This document shows, in pieces, positions 1-12,110 of a stretch of DNA of 64,000 nucleotides. The translations under genes were made by a program, and so were the position numbers. The stretch comes from Salvelinus alpinus (taxonomy: Eukaryota > Chordata > Actinopteri > Salmoniformes > Salmonidae), in the NCBI RefSeq assembly GCF_045679555.1, contig NC_092090.1, positions 34,754,309 to 34,818,308 of the forward strand, given 5' to 3'. Position 1 is the first letter of the stretch. The number at the start of each line of letters is the position of its first letter. Below the pieces are notes generated by a model. That model was given only the letters and a program-made list of their open reading frames with translations. It searched no databases and was not told the origin of the DNA.

Positions 1-597
1 ACCTATATATTACACGTCTAATGAACAGAAAGTGCTTAATCTTTACCAGGCACCCATATTATAGGAGAACCAGAGAGTACTCTGTACTGTAGCAATGGCC
101 AACATCTCACAGAGCCAAGAAAAAGCCTGGCAACACATACATGCATGGCAACATACTGCCAGCACAATGCCTACATATAATTTGAATACAAAAACAGACT
201 GCCAACACATGCAGAAACACATACAGCATATTAAACGCACACAAGCTTAAAATCCCCCCCCCAGTAGACTATCAACTGCCTGTCTGTCGGCTCCTGCTAA
301 CAGTGGCCACTCCAGTGTAAAGCAGTCAGTCATAGGCGTGAGACTTATCTGCTATCACTGAGAGCACATAGTGGAGATGTCCACAGTTCAGCTGCTGTGA
401 TATTTAACGTCCAGCCTTCACTTGTGTTCCTATCTATTCCCCAGAGTTTTGTGTGCTTGACAAGACGGCCACTGTCTGCTCCGCTCCGCACACGGCCAAA
501 TATAATCCGGTCTGACAGTGCTGCTCAACGCAAATACGCTCCGACGTTAATGCAGAGCAGAATGGCTTCATGTTCATCCTGTTCCAGGACTCTTCAT

Positions 598-598
<1 letters not shown>

Positions 599-624
<26 letters not shown>
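599..624. repeat. (GT)13 microsatellite
   Basis: Uninterrupted GT dinucleotide run seen directly. Confidence 0.97.
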
Positions 625-631
<7 letters not shown>

Positions 632-843
632 CAGTCCTGCTTGCTCAGCTGCCAGCTTAAGTGGCGAGGTCCCATGTCCATTCACTCGATGACTCAGCCA
701 ATAGATAATGTGTCTCTCTGATTTCACACGGCCAAGCACATACACACGATGTCAAACTGAACCATGTTCTCAACATGTGGAGTGCTCACATCCGGAAGGT
801 GGTAGACAGTATTGTTTGTTTATCATGTCTGTGTTTATCATGT

Positions 844-863
844 TCTCTCTCTCTCTCTCTCTC
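844..863. repeat. (TC)10 microsatellite
   Basis: Uninterrupted TC dinucleotide run. Confidence 0.95.
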
Positions 864-1717
864 GTAAAAATCAATACAGTCTCTGTTTTTAGAATGCCTG
901 TCAGAAGTTATTATCTGCCTGAGTCTGGAAGGCTCCCCAGCACCATGGTGGTCTGAGTCTGATGTCAGCCCCCTGGGTGGGGGTACAGGGAGAGCAGAGG
1001 ATCCAAAAGAGGGCTTCTAGGGGGAAACCAGCTTTCGCACCCAGTCACTAACCCCCAGACTCTCTCCATCCACCCCACTCAGGGAGGGAGAAGCTAGGCT
1101 CCAGCCATCCACATCCACCATGACAGTCCAGTCACCAGTCATTCCAGTCACTATCAGACGAGAACAGTAGGAGATGGACAGAGAGAGGGCCCTAACCATG
1201 ACCTGCTCCCTCCCCACAGAATCAATATGGCCAGTGACATTTCCCTGGTTTGACTGATGTGTGGCCAGTGTTGGCTGTGGCCTAGAACAGGTTCATCCAG
1301 GGCAGGTCACTCTGTGAGTTCCCCAGCCCACCTCCAGGAGGCCGACACTGGGCTCCAGTCTGGGCAGGGCATCCTTAATCACTTTAACCAGAAAGTCAAT
1401 ACTGTGCATGAGTCAATTACCCAGAAAGGGGCCTGGAACCACGTGACCTGAGAGTCTCTCCTCCCTCCCTTATCCAGACAACCAATCTCTCAGACAGTCA
1501 AATCATATGCAGTTTATTAGATTCCAACCAGCAGGAGATCTTTACATTAATAACTTATGCTGCTCCCTGTGGCTGTGTCTCGCTCTCCAACCTTCATGCG
1601 TCTCTTTCTCTCAGTACTAGCAACAAAAAATTTTTTAACACACACCGGCGCCCAGTAGGGGCAAATACAATGTTTGCATGGCTTGATAACCACTCTCCTC
1701 TGTTATTGCAGTTTTTT

Positions 1718-1743
1718 CTCCCTCCCTCCCTCCCTCCCTCCCT
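1718..1743. repeat. (CCCT)n microsatellite
   Basis: Tetranucleotide CCCT run of about six units. Confidence 0.93.
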
Positions 1744-3853
1744 GTTCTGGTCTAGTGGTGACAGAGTTTTGGTGCCCTCTCTCTGCTCCTGTTCCCTAAT
1801 GACCCCCTCCGTCACACCATATACAATTAACAGTCGCTGTGCAGAAAGCAATTACAGATCAGCCCCACCAGCCAGGCCCAGGCAGCCTGCGCCTCACCAT
1901 GCCGCACGGGCCGGCATGCAGACTCACTCCACAGCTATTGATTGATAAGATGTTTGGAAAACGCAGCGGAATGACTACTTGACTACTTCCTGGTCTCATT
2001 CTTGCTGGCATCAAACGTTTAAAAAGTATTAATAGGAGACTCAATGCGATCAGACCACCATATAATTTTCCTCCAAATAACTCTTACAGAATTTTCACGT
2101 GGACGGGGATATTGGAAATTTTATCAAAGCCTACTGGATGACAATTTGTTCTTAACTAAGATAAAATAATTCATAGGTACAGCAGATCCCCTTGTTGTAC
2201 GGGACAGGTTTAAAATATACGTTTAGAGGCCATTCAATACAATACTCACCATTAAAACTAAAGCAGTTTAGGTCAAAAGAGATAAAACTAATAAAGGAAA
2301 GAGGAAATAACAGTGCAGGTCGATGGTAATGGCAACTGTACTAGAGGCACAAAATAGGTTAGAGGAAAAACAGAAAGGATTGGAGGAACTTATTCAAGAA
2401 CGATCAAGTGTAATTTATTACAAAAATAAAGCGAATTGGATGGAACAAAATGCACTAGATTTTTCTTGAATCTTCAACATAGAAATGCTACCAAAACGAT
2501 TTGACAGAAACTCATCCATGATTCACCAAATTGTATTTTGAAAGAGGAAGCAAAATATTTTAAGCATCTGTTTTCTTTTCAGTCTCCTCCATCTCCACTG
2601 AATGATGTTAACTGCAAGGATTTATTTCCTAGAATAATACATGTAAAATTAACAAACATACAGAAAGACCTGTGTGAAGGTCAACTTAGAGGAGGAAATT
2701 CTTGAGGCAATTAAAATCTTTTCAGTGTGGAAAAACACCGGTACCTGAAGGTGTACCAGTAGAGGTATATCAGACCTTTTTTGATGTACTCAAAGATCCA
2801 TTATTACCATGTTTGAATTACTCCTATAAAAATAATAGACAGGTACTCAACAAGGTCTGATTTCATTACTACTGAAACAGGACCCATGTGGAAAGTATAA
2901 ACATCCAGGCCTCTTACACTTCAATGTTGTGATGCGAAAATCCTGGCGAAATGCATAGCACATAGAATAAAAAAAGATTTGACTAGATATTGTTCATCCT
3001 GATCAGACAGGTTTTTTACATGGACGATATATTGGAGATAATATACGACAATTACTTGAAACAATTGAACATTAAAAGATCAAAGATACCAGACCTGGTC
3101 ATCATAGCAGATTTTGAAAAGGCATTTGATAAAATAGGACTAGAATTTCTATATAAATGCCTTGACTACTTTCATTTCGGTGAATCTCTTATACAATGGG
3201 TTAAAGTTATGTACAGGAAACCAGGTGCAAAGTAGTAAATGTTTACTTCTTGGAAAGTAGAGCTTTTAAGAGGAGTAAAAGAACGCTGTCTCCATATCAA
3301 TTTATTATGGCCATCGAAATTCTAGCTATAGAAAGTTTGCAGAAACAAATAAGACTCTGCAACCATGGAGAGGTGAAATACGGAAAAATCACAATGATTA
3401 ACTCTTTGGTCCTGACAGATTACTTATTGTGCTGCCTACTCCAGTTTTTTAAAATCATATATGAGCAAAAAATATTTCACTTTATTTGGAATGCTAAACA
3501 AGACAAAATTAAACGTGCATATTTATATAATGAATATGAGTTTGGGGGTGCTACATTATAAATATTAAAGCATTAAATATCTCACTAAAAGCTTCACTCA
3601 TACATCAATTATACTTAAACCCAAAATTGTTCTCCAGTAGATTATTAAGAAAGGCTCATCCTTTTTTTCAAAAACGGCGGTTTCGCCTTCATTCAGATTA
3701 CAACATCTCATTTCCAACTAATTGAAAATGAAACTCTGTTTAAAGTTTAGCCCTTTCTTAAACAAGCCATAGAAAGCTGGTTACAACTTCAATTTTATCC
3801 TTCAGAAAGGGTTGAACAAATATTACAACCCATATTATGGTTAGTATTATGGG

Positions 3854-3957
3854 GTGGTCCAGTGTGGCTCAGTTAGTAGAGCATGGCGCTTGCCACACCA
3901 GGGTTGTGGGTTCAATTTCCACGAGGGACCAGTACGAAAAAAGAAGAAAAAAAAATA
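3854..3957 (+). mobile_element. tRNA-derived SINE inside the L1-type LINE
   Basis: Begins GGTGGTCCAGTGTGGCTCAG and has a tRNA-like A box (TGGCTCAGTTAGTAGAGCA) followed about 35 bases later by a B box (GGTTCAATTTCC), then an A-rich tail ending in runs of A. The LINE reading resumes directly after it. A short tRNA-like head plus A-rich tail marks a SINE and not a functional tRNA. The target duplication is too short to be sure of. Confidence 0.75.
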
Positions 3958-4278
3958 TGAAAAATGTATGTCACATATGCAGCTATCGAAAATACTTGGG
4001 AATGTCTGCTCAATCCAAAGTTACAAAGTTACAACCAGCATTACCTCAAAAATGGAGGAGGCAAGTGGAAGAGGGAGAAGGTAGGGAACGTGTTTGTCTG
4101 CCATATATTAAAATATACAAATTGGCTAAAAAGGATTGGCATAAATAGAAAAAAATGGCAGTTTCATTTGAGGAGGAAAAAGACTGCGGCGCCATACAGG
4201 TTGCAAAATAAATGTGAAGAGATGTTCGATGTACCGATTCCACGGCTCATAGCATATGAACTGATAAAAACAACACTT

Positions 4279-4519
4279 GATTCCCGGGTGGCACAGTGGT
4301 CTAGGGCACTGCATCGCAGTGCTAGCTGCGCCACCAGAGTCTCTGGGTTCGCGCCCAGGCTGGGCTGGGTTCGCGCCCAGGCTCTGTCGCAAGAGCGTCT
4401 GCTCTTGGCCAGTAGGGATAACCTTGTCTCAGTATGTAAAAAATGTAATAAAATGTATGCACTCTACTGTAAGTCGCTCTGGATAAGAACGTCTGCTAAA
4501 TGACTAAAATGTAAAATGT
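4279..4519 (+). mobile_element. HpaI-like salmonid SINE with flanking AACACTT duplication
   Basis: tRNA-like head starting TTCCCGGGTGGCACAGTGG, with B box GGGTTCGCGCCCAGGC occurring twice (4345 and 4367) as a 22-bp tandem duplication. The 3' tail contains GTAAGTCGCTCTGGATAAG and GCGTCTGCTAAATGAC-like sequence (here ACGTCTGCTAAATGAC), the LINE-derived tail shared by salmonid SINEs. AACACTT occurs on both sides (4272-4278 and 4520-4526) as target-site duplication. The L1-type LINE continues on either side, so this is a later insertion. Confidence 0.88.
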
Positions 4520-4894
4520 AACACTTAGAGTTTTTCTATTTAAATTATAGAAAATTCTTGCCACCAACAGATAGCTATATATATGGGACATACAACAATT
4601 TCAGCTCTGTAGATTTCATTGCGAAGAGAATCACTAGATAATTTATTCTGGTATTGCCCCTATGTAGCTTGCTCCTGGTCACAGGTTCAACAAAGATTTT
4701 TGCAGAATGCTCAGCATGTCATTGCCTTACTAGTATGACTGGTGGCTTGTCGCTTCAGGAGGACAGAGATATAAGACCAATGAGACATACACATATTCAT
4801 ATAATGTGTGCGTGTCATTTATGTTCAATGAGTGGTACGGTCAGCAATAGACAGTTGCCTATAGAGAAGAGAGAAGGGTAAATGTTTAAATCTA

Positions 4895-6524
4895 CAGTTG
4901 AAGTCGGAAGTTTACATACACTGAGGTTGGAGTCATTAAAACTCGTTTTTCAACCACTCCACAAATTTCTTGTTAACAAACTACAGTTTTGGCAAGTCGG
5001 TTAGGACATCTACTTTGTGCATGACAAGTCATTTTTCCAACAATTGTTTACAGACAGATTATTTCACTTATAATTCACTGTATCACAATTCCAATGGGTC
5101 AGAAGTTTACATACACTAAGTTGACTGTGCCTTTAAACAGCTTGGAAAACGGCAGAAAATTATGTCATGGCTTAAGAAGCTTCTGATAGGCTAATTGACA
5201 TAATTTGAGTCAATTGGAGGTGAACCTGTGGATGTAGTTCAAGGCCTACCTTCAAACTCAGTGGCTCTTTGCTTGACATCATGGGAAAATCAAAAGAAAT
5301 CAGCCAAGACCTCAGAAAAAAAAATTCTAGACCTCCACAAGTCTGGTTCATCCTTGGGAGCAATTTCCAAACATATGAAGGTACCACGGTCATCTGTACA
5401 AACAATAGTACGCAAGTATAAACACCATGGGGCCACGCAGCTGTCATACCACTCAGGAAGGAGACGCGTTCTGTCTCATAGAGATGAACGCACTTGGGTG
5501 CGAAAAGTGCAAATCAATCCCTGAACAACAGCAAAGGACCTTGTGAAGATGCTGGAGGAAACAGGTACAAAAGTATCTATATCCATAGTAAAACAAGTCC
5601 TATATCGACATAACCTGAAAGGCCGCTCAGCAAGGAAGAAGCCACTGCTCCAAAACTGCCATAAAAAAAGCCAGACTACGGTTTGCAACTGCACATGGGA
5701 ACCAAGATCATACTTTTTGGAGAAAGGTCTGATGAAAAAAAAAAGAACTGTTTGGCCATAATGACCATCGTTATGTTTGGAGAAAAAAGGGGGAGGGATT
5801 GCAAGCCGAAGAACACCATCCCAACTGTGAAGCACAGGGGTGGCAGCATCATGTTGTGGGGGTGCTTTTGCTGCAGGAGGGACTGGTGCACTTCACAAAA
5901 TAGATGGCATCATGAGGTAGGACAATTATGTGGATATATTGAAGCAACATCTCAAGACATCAGTCAGGAAGTTAAAGCTTTGTCGCAAATGGGTCTTCCA
6001 AATGGACATTGACCCTGAGCATACTTCCAAAGTTGTGGCAAAATGGCTTAAGGACAACAACGTCAAGGTATTGGAGTGGCCATCACAAAGCCCTGACCTC
6101 AATCCCATAGAAAATTTGTGGGCAGAACTGAAAAAGCGTGTGCGAGCAAGGAGGCCTACAAACCTGACTCCAGTTACACCAGCTCCGTTAGGAGGAATGG
6201 GGCAAAATTCACCCAACTTATTGTGGGAAGCTTGTGGAAAGCAACCCAAAACGTTTGACCCAAGTTACACAATTTAAAGGCAATGCTACCAAATACTAAT
6301 TGAGTGTATGTAAACTTCTGACCCACTGGGAATGTGATGAAAGAAATAAAAGCTGAAATAAATCACTCTCTCTACTATTATTCTGACATTTCACATTCTT
6401 AAAATAAAGTGGTGATCCTAACTGACCTACGACAGGGCATTTTTACTCTGATAAAATGTCAGGAATTGTGAAAAACTGAGTTTAAATGTATTTGGCTAGG
6501 TATGTAAACTTCCGACTTCAACTG
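4895..6524 (+). mobile_element. Tc1/mariner element, Sleeping Beauty-type (copy 1)
   Basis: Full-length 1630-bp element flanked by TA target duplications (4893-4894 and 6525-6526). Both ends carry CAGTTGAAGTCGGAAGTTTA in inverted orientation. The long terminal repeats contain inner direct repeats: a second AGAAGTTTACATACACT at about 5101 and its mirror near 6304. This is the family of salmonid elements from which the ancestral Sleeping Beauty sequence was inferred. It carries one broken transposase gene on the plus strand. It lies just 3' of the L1-type LINE, about 30 kb from a second copy. Confidence 0.96.
5281..6299 (+). pseudogene. Tc1 transposase pseudogene (copy 1)
   Basis: The start ATG lies in the expected place, giving [14 protein letters not shown], a paired-like helix-turn-helix head. 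One extra A in the run at about 5318-5326 shifts the frame. The DNA-binding part continues in the next frame ([20 protein letters not shown]), a TGA interrupts it at 5521-5523, and further shifts follow around 5660-5760. The catalytic half is recognisable near 5930-6250. The second aspartate (DIDPEHTS) and the final glutamate ([11 protein letters not shown]) of the DD34E triad are present; the first-aspartate region near 5730 is damaged. Family length is about 340 residues, so the gene is full-length but inactive. Host machinery plays no role beyond transcription. Confidence 0.93.
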
Positions 6525-6719
6525 TAGTTGTGTTTTCCCTGATAGAGAGAGCGCAGAAGGCAAACAGAGAGAAGGTCAATAAATGTCATAGATACATTTG
6601 CTCTGGGAGGGAGAAAAGGCCTATTGGATTATTTTACAAGACAACAAGACTTGTACAAAGAAGTCATTCTATCACAGCAAGCCTATCACTCTCTAGCTCC
6701 TGTACAGAGTGAGTGAATG

Positions 6720-6985
6720 AGTGTTAGAGAGAGGAGAGAGAACGAGATGGGGGTAAGGGTGGGGGTGGAGAGAAGTACAGAGAGAGAAAAAGGAAGAGAG
6801 TGCGCAAGAGAGAAAGGGAGAAAGAGAGGGATTGGGAGAGAGGGAGAGGAGAAGGATAGAGAGAAAGAGGGATTGATAGAAAGAGAGGGATTGGGAGAGA
6901 GAGAGAGGAGAAGGATAGAGAGAAAGAGAGGGATTGATAGAAAGAGAGGGATTGGGAGAGAGAGAGAGGAGAAGAATAGAGAGAT
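6720..6985. repeat. GA-rich minisatellite, period about 60 bp
   Basis: Purine-only tract in which a block starting GAGAGGGATTGGG recurs at 6824, 6883 and 6944 (periods 59 and 61). Each unit also contains GGAGAAGGATAGAGAG. The plus and minus open frames here encode only R/E/G/I or L/S/P repeats and are not evidence of a protein. Confidence 0.85.
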
Positions 6986-7822
6986 GGTTCAGGGTTATGA
7001 TGACAGCTTCATCAGTGTGTTTGGCCCTCAGACCCACCTCATCCAGCCCTGCAGTTAGACTGCTGTCTCTGCTGCATTACGCAGACAGACAGACAGGCAT
7101 GCAGACAGACACACTCCTTCACGACCACTCTCCTCCTCTCCACTACAGTTCACTCACCACTCCAGCCCCGAGCCCCATCACACACACTGGGGGTCCCCAA
7201 AGCACAAAGGGTGAAGTGAGGGGATCAAATTTGGGTTATGATAATCAAAGGCAGCGTCTTGGGCTTAAATGGATCCAGGGATGAAATTGATCCTATGTCT
7301 TGCTTTTAGAGTGCCTATTGCAGACTGAGCTGCAGTAAACGTTGCAGTAATGGTGTAGTTCTGCCGTAACGCTGGCAGAGAGCCCAGCACACTCTCAGAT
7401 GTCTGGGCACGGTTCTGCATTACCTCCGTCTGTCTGTCGCTCTCATGGTGCTCAACAGCTGTAGCTCTCTCTAGCCTTCTCCAACACAGTCACACCTAAT
7501 AGAGTTTGCTCTCACACCAGAGTGCCAACAGCCCTGATTTCCTGTGTGCGTATGCAGCTCGACCACCACCACCACCTCAGAAACACAGCTCTCCATTCAA
7601 ACCAACCAGCTCCTTCACTCAGCAGATCAGCCTGCCAGATCTGACCAAACCACCCCATCAAGTCAACTATCTGACTGCAGGAAACCCGCAGACTGGGATG
7701 ACTGTGGGCCCATCAGTATGACAGAATGGGGAAATTGATACTTGACACATCAAATGACCTGCAGCTTCTCTTTCAAACTATTTTGTCTTTTAAAAGCATG
7801 ACTGAATAAATTCACATTGTGA

Positions 7823-7872
<50 letters not shown>

Positions 7873-8621
7873 CAAGGCTGATCAGCTGAGCTAACAGAGA
7901 GGAGGAGACAGTAAATAGCGAGTGTAAATCCTGCAGGAGGCCATCCTCTCCTCTGCAGTGGCCCTGACAGGGATTAATGGAGCCATTCATCTTAGAGAAG
8001 AAATGAATGACTTAAAAGACCACCAACCTGCGCTGGAGTTGCTGCCCGTCCCACCTAGCACTGTCTCTGCCCACCCAGGCATGACGGATGGTCGCCCAGC
8101 CTGCCAACCCATGCATCCATCCCTTGCACCTGGCACAGTCTGCCTGCCTCACCAACACAGCGGGGCCTTTTTTATATATTTTTCTAATTGTTTTATTTAA
8201 CCTTTATTTAACTGTGGCAGTTGGCTACCCACCACTTCCTCTACTCTACTCCCGTCCTGGTATTACAGCTCAGCCAGCCCAAGTGTGTGAGAGTGTGTGT
8301 GTGGTGTGAGTGTGTGCGTGCGTGTCCTAACATGCCAGTGTAAATTCACAGTGCCACCAGTACCTAGTCAGGGAGAGAGGCTGCTTTTACATCCTGTGGA
8401 CAGGGAGTCAAGGGGAGGAGGAGAAGAGGGGGGAGGAGGGATGGGGAAGGTAGGGCCTGTAACCAGCACTCTGTGGTTTGGGGCTGTGGTAGAGAGGCCA
8501 CATGGTGCTAGGCTGGTGAAGGGGCATGCCTCTGGTAGGAGTGGCAAAGCATGGCTTGCAGTAGTCAGATGTGGCTTAACTCTCCCAAGCAGTTAGTGAA
8601 ACCAGACACAGTAGTCCAAAC
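6986..8621. other. No gene recognised
   Basis: Apart from the CAGG tract and a short TTTAACCTTTATTTAAC remnant near 8198 (similar to the LINE tails elsewhere in the window), nothing with family resemblance was seen. The open frames are short and compositionally biased. Confidence 0.5.
7825..7874. repeat. (CAGG)n microsatellite
   Basis: About twelve CAGG units in a perfect run. Confidence 0.96.
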
Positions 8622-9317
8622 TAGGGCTGTTACGGCGACCGTATTACCACCACACCGGCGGTCACGAGTCATGACCACAGTCAAATCCACGTGACAATTT
8701 AGTCACGGTAACTAGACTCTGATGCTGCTGATGGTCATCAGTAGCCTACCAAACTCGCTCACTGCCTGTTACTCCGCACTCAATTGTCCCTCTAACATCA
8801 ATGCAAATGTAATCAAAAATCAAATCAAAGACTTTACGAGAGCCCATGAGCTCATGTTGCACAACATTTCTATAGGCTATGCAATTGCGTGAGTTTTGAT
8901 GGCCTCTATTAAAAAGAGGAGGATCCAATCAGCTTTCTATAGGCTAGGCCTACTATATTTATTTCTCAACTTTCCTAATATTAACCACATTGCTTTGCAA
9001 CAGGAGTATAGCCTACCTGTCTGGCATGAAAATTAACCATGGGAAAAGACTCCTCCATACGCTATTTAAGTGTATTGATGACATGTATTTTTTTCCCCTG
9101 TTCTGAGACAGGTGCATGATAATGGTCCATTCTAAATGAAAAATAATTTGACACATACATGTAAAGACAAGACTAAATTAAGAATAGTCTGGCAGGTGAC
9201 AATATTAGCATATCACTTGTGAATGATGCCCAGCGTGTGCAGTAAGCCAAGAAACAGCGCATTACTTTTCAAATCATAGTCGCAAACCTAATTTTTTAAT
9301 GTTTTGATAAGATTTGT

Positions 9318-11145
9318 TTAACTTCTTGGAACTATAGGGGGTGCTGTTCCGCATTAGCATATTTGGGTCTCCAAATTAAACTGCCTCGTGCTAAATTCTT
9401 GATCGTACAATATGCATATTATTGTTATTATTGGATAGAAAACACTTTCTAGTTTCTATAAGAGTTGGAATTTTGTCTCTGAGTGGTACAGAACAATATC
9501 TACAGCACTTTTCATGACAGGGGTCAGATTTCAGAAATTTTTACACCTGATCTGGAGTCTGTTTTTAAGGCGACAGTGAATGCTATGAAGAAACCGACAC
9601 TGCCTACGTCTTCCTCTGGGTGTCTGTACGTCATCACGTTTTGAATGGAATCGATTGCACAATCACAGCCATTATAAAAGAACAAAATGTATAGGTACCT
9701 CCCTTTCTCGTCGCGCGCCTGAAGCGTGAAGGACATCGGACTTGCCTCATTCCAAATCGTTGTCTAACCAGCAATATTTCTCCGGTCATGTTTTCAGTCG
9801 TTATAGTTGTTAAAAACATCATAATGTAGTTAATTTGAACCGTTTTATAGCAATTTATATCCGTTTAGTGCGATTTTGAGGAATTTCTTTGTTGTGCACT
9901 CTGAAACTTTGGACACGTTTTGTGGTCCCGTTCGATCGTTAGTGGATATTTCGAAGGACAGAGGACATCTATCGACCAAAAGAAGATTACAACATAGAAA
10001 GGATACATTGCCCAAGAATCTGATGGAAGAACAGCTCAAAGTAAGCAATATTTAATATGATAAATCGTTGTTCTGTCGAAATATTTTAAACGCATATTTC
10101 GCCATTTTGTTTGTTATCGCGTCACTTGGCGAACCCTGTATTGAAAAGTAAGGATAATTTTAAAAATGTAAGTCAGCGGTTGCATTAAGAACTAATTTGT
10201 CTTTCGATTCCTGTCAACCCTGTATTTTTTAGTCAAGTATATGATTAGCTTTCAATTAAACTAGATCACTCTGATAGATGACGTCAGACATATTGAGGCT
10301 TGATTTCCTAGTATTTTTATTGTGTAACCACGGTTTTGTATGGCTAAATATGCACCTTTTCGAACAAACTGTATATGTATGTTGTAAAATGATGTTACAG
10401 GAGTGTCATCGGAAGAATTCTGAGAAGGTTAGTGAAAAAATTAATATATTTTGGCGGAGATTACGTTATAGCGCTCTTTGGATGGAATCGATGCTCTGGT
10501 AACGTTTTCACATGTGGTATGCTAACTTATCGATTTATTGTGTTTTCGCTGAAAAACGCTTAGAAAATCTGAAATATTGTCTGAAATCACAAGAACTGGG
10601 TCTTTCCATTGCTATGCTTTGTCTATTTTTATGAAATGTTTTATGATGAGTAAATTGGTCATACACGTTGCTCTATCTAGTAATTCTAGTCGATTTGTGA
10701 TGGTCGGTGCAATTGTAAACTGTGATTTCTACCTGAAATATGCACTTTTTTCTAACAACACCTATCCTATACCATAAATATGTTATCAGACTGTCATCTG
10801 ATGAGTTTTTTTCTTGGTTTGTGGCTATCAATATCTTAGATTAGCCGAATTGGTGATAGCACCTGAAGTAGTAAGAAACTGATGGGGTTAGAAAAGTGGT
10901 GTATTTTGCTAACGTGTTTAGCTAATAGATTTACATATTTTGTCTTCCCTGTAAAACATTTTAAAAATCTGAAATGGTGGCTTTATTCACAAGATCTGTA
11001 TCTTTCATCTGGTGTCTTGGACTTGTGATTTAATGATATTTAGATGCTACTATTTACTTGTGAAGCTATGCTAGCTATGCTAATCAGTGTGGGGGGGGTG
11101 GGGGGTGCTACCGGATCCGGGTTTCTGAGGCAGTAGAGGTTCTTA
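9318..11145 (+). repeat. Long non-coding interspersed repeat, member 1, inside the hAT element
   Basis: Begins about TTTAACTTCTTGGAAC. A block with ATGCATATTATTG and TTGGATAGAAAACACT at about 9411-9450 recurs in member 2 at about 11236-11273. There is no protein-coding signal. Internally, sequences resembling AATATGCACCTTTT followed by a TGTCATC-rich segment occur near 10345 and 10736, suggesting a diverged tandem of about 390 bp. The right part ends close to GGATCCGGGTTTCTGAGG. I do not assign a class. Confidence 0.6.
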
Positions 11146-11219
11146 TGGCTGCAGTGCAGTATTGAGTAGCTTGGATGAAAGGTGCACAGAGGTGCCCAGA
11201 GTAAACGGCCTGCTCCTCA

Positions 11220-12110
11220 GTCATAGTTGCTAATATATGCATATTATTATTAGTATTGGATAGAAAACACTCTGCACTTTCTTAAACTGTTTGAATTATG
11301 TCTGTGAGTATAACAGAACTCATATGGCAGGCAAAAACCTGTGAAAAAATCCAAACAGGAAGTGGAAATTCTGAGGCTGGTGGATTTTCAACCAAGCTCC
11401 CATTGAAATCCCAGCGAGATATGGATGAGTTTTCACTTCCTACGGCTTCCACTAGATGTCAACAGTCTGTAGAAATTTGTCTGATGACTCTACTGTGAAG
11501 GGGGGCCGGATGAGAGGAGAATTAGTCACCACTGCCATGAGGTGACCATGCTTTCACCATGCGCGTTCACATGAGGGGGACCTCCGTTCCACCGCTCATC
11601 TGAAGTCAATGTAATTCTCCGGTTGGAACGTTATTCAAGATGTTAACAACATTCTAAAGATTGATTCAATACATCGTTTGACATGTTTCTACTGACTGTT
11701 ACGGAACTTTTGGACATTTCGTCACGTTTTAGTGAACGCGCTTTGTGACTTTGGAATTGTTTACCAAACGCGCTAACCAAAGTAGCTAATTGGACATAAA
11801 TAACGGACATTATCGAACAAATTAAGCATTTATTGTGGACCTGGGATTCCTGGGAGTGCATTCTGATGAAGATCAAAGGGAATATTTATCATGTAATTTC
11901 TGGTTTCTGTTGACTCCAACATGGCGGCTAATTTGACTATAGTTCTGAGCGCCGTCTCAGATTATTGCATGGTTTGCTTTTTCCGTAAAGTTTTTTTGAA
12001 ATCTGACACAGCGGTTGCATAAAGGAGAGGTATATCTATAATTCCATGTGTATAACTTGTATTATCATCTACATTTATGATGAGTATTTCTGTTGATCAT
12101 GCAGCCTTAG
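11220..12110 (+). repeat. Long non-coding interspersed repeat, member 2 (truncated)
   Basis: Same family and orientation as the repeat starting at 9318: it shares TATGCATATTATTATTAG-like sequence, TTGGATAGAAAACACT and the following TGTCTGTGAGTATAACAGAA segment. It also shares segments such as ACTTTTGGACATTTCGTCAC (compare the ACTTTGGACACGTTTTGTGG region of member 1). No coding capacity was seen. Both members lie between the hAT ends. Confidence 0.55.

Larger units (their letters stand above)
1..2042. other. Probable intron 2 sequence of the adaptor gene; no gene recognised
   Basis: I see no coding exon, RNA gene or transposon with recognisable ends here. Short open frames run through simple repeats and have no family resemblance. 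Low-complexity tracts are present (GT, CT and CCCT runs, listed separately). If the adaptor gene continues to the left of the window, this is intronic, but that is inferred only from the position of exon 2. Confidence 0.4.
2043..4730 (+). mobile_element. L1/Tx1-type LINE, degenerate and interrupted by two SINEs
   Basis: Broken non-LTR retrotransposon reading on the plus strand. Near 2050 the translation has an SDHH motif, as at the end of an APE-type endonuclease. At about 2990-3235 the reverse transcriptase core is recognisable, with IADFEKAFDK, the conserved palm segment containing the first catalytic aspartate. At 3290-3320 comes SPYQFIMAIEILAI, but the YADD box expected after it is missing: the frame jumps directly to a C-terminal segment. 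The C-terminal part continues at about 3960-4260, and around 4640-4700 a plus frame reads LFWYCPYVA, typical of the L1 C-terminal region. SINEs sit at 3854-3957 and 4279-4519. The left edge is abrupt, so the copy is 5'-truncated. The 3' end is uncertain. Many stops and frameshifts make it dead. Confidence 0.75.

Noticed and set aside
3858..3930. tRNA gene suggested by A and B boxes
   Set aside because: The head is followed by an A-rich tail and lies inside a LINE; the acceptor stem does not pair well. A SINE explains it better.
6693..7058. Open frames of about 114 codons on both strands
   Set aside because: Produced entirely by the GA-rich minisatellite; no unbiased sequence or start context.
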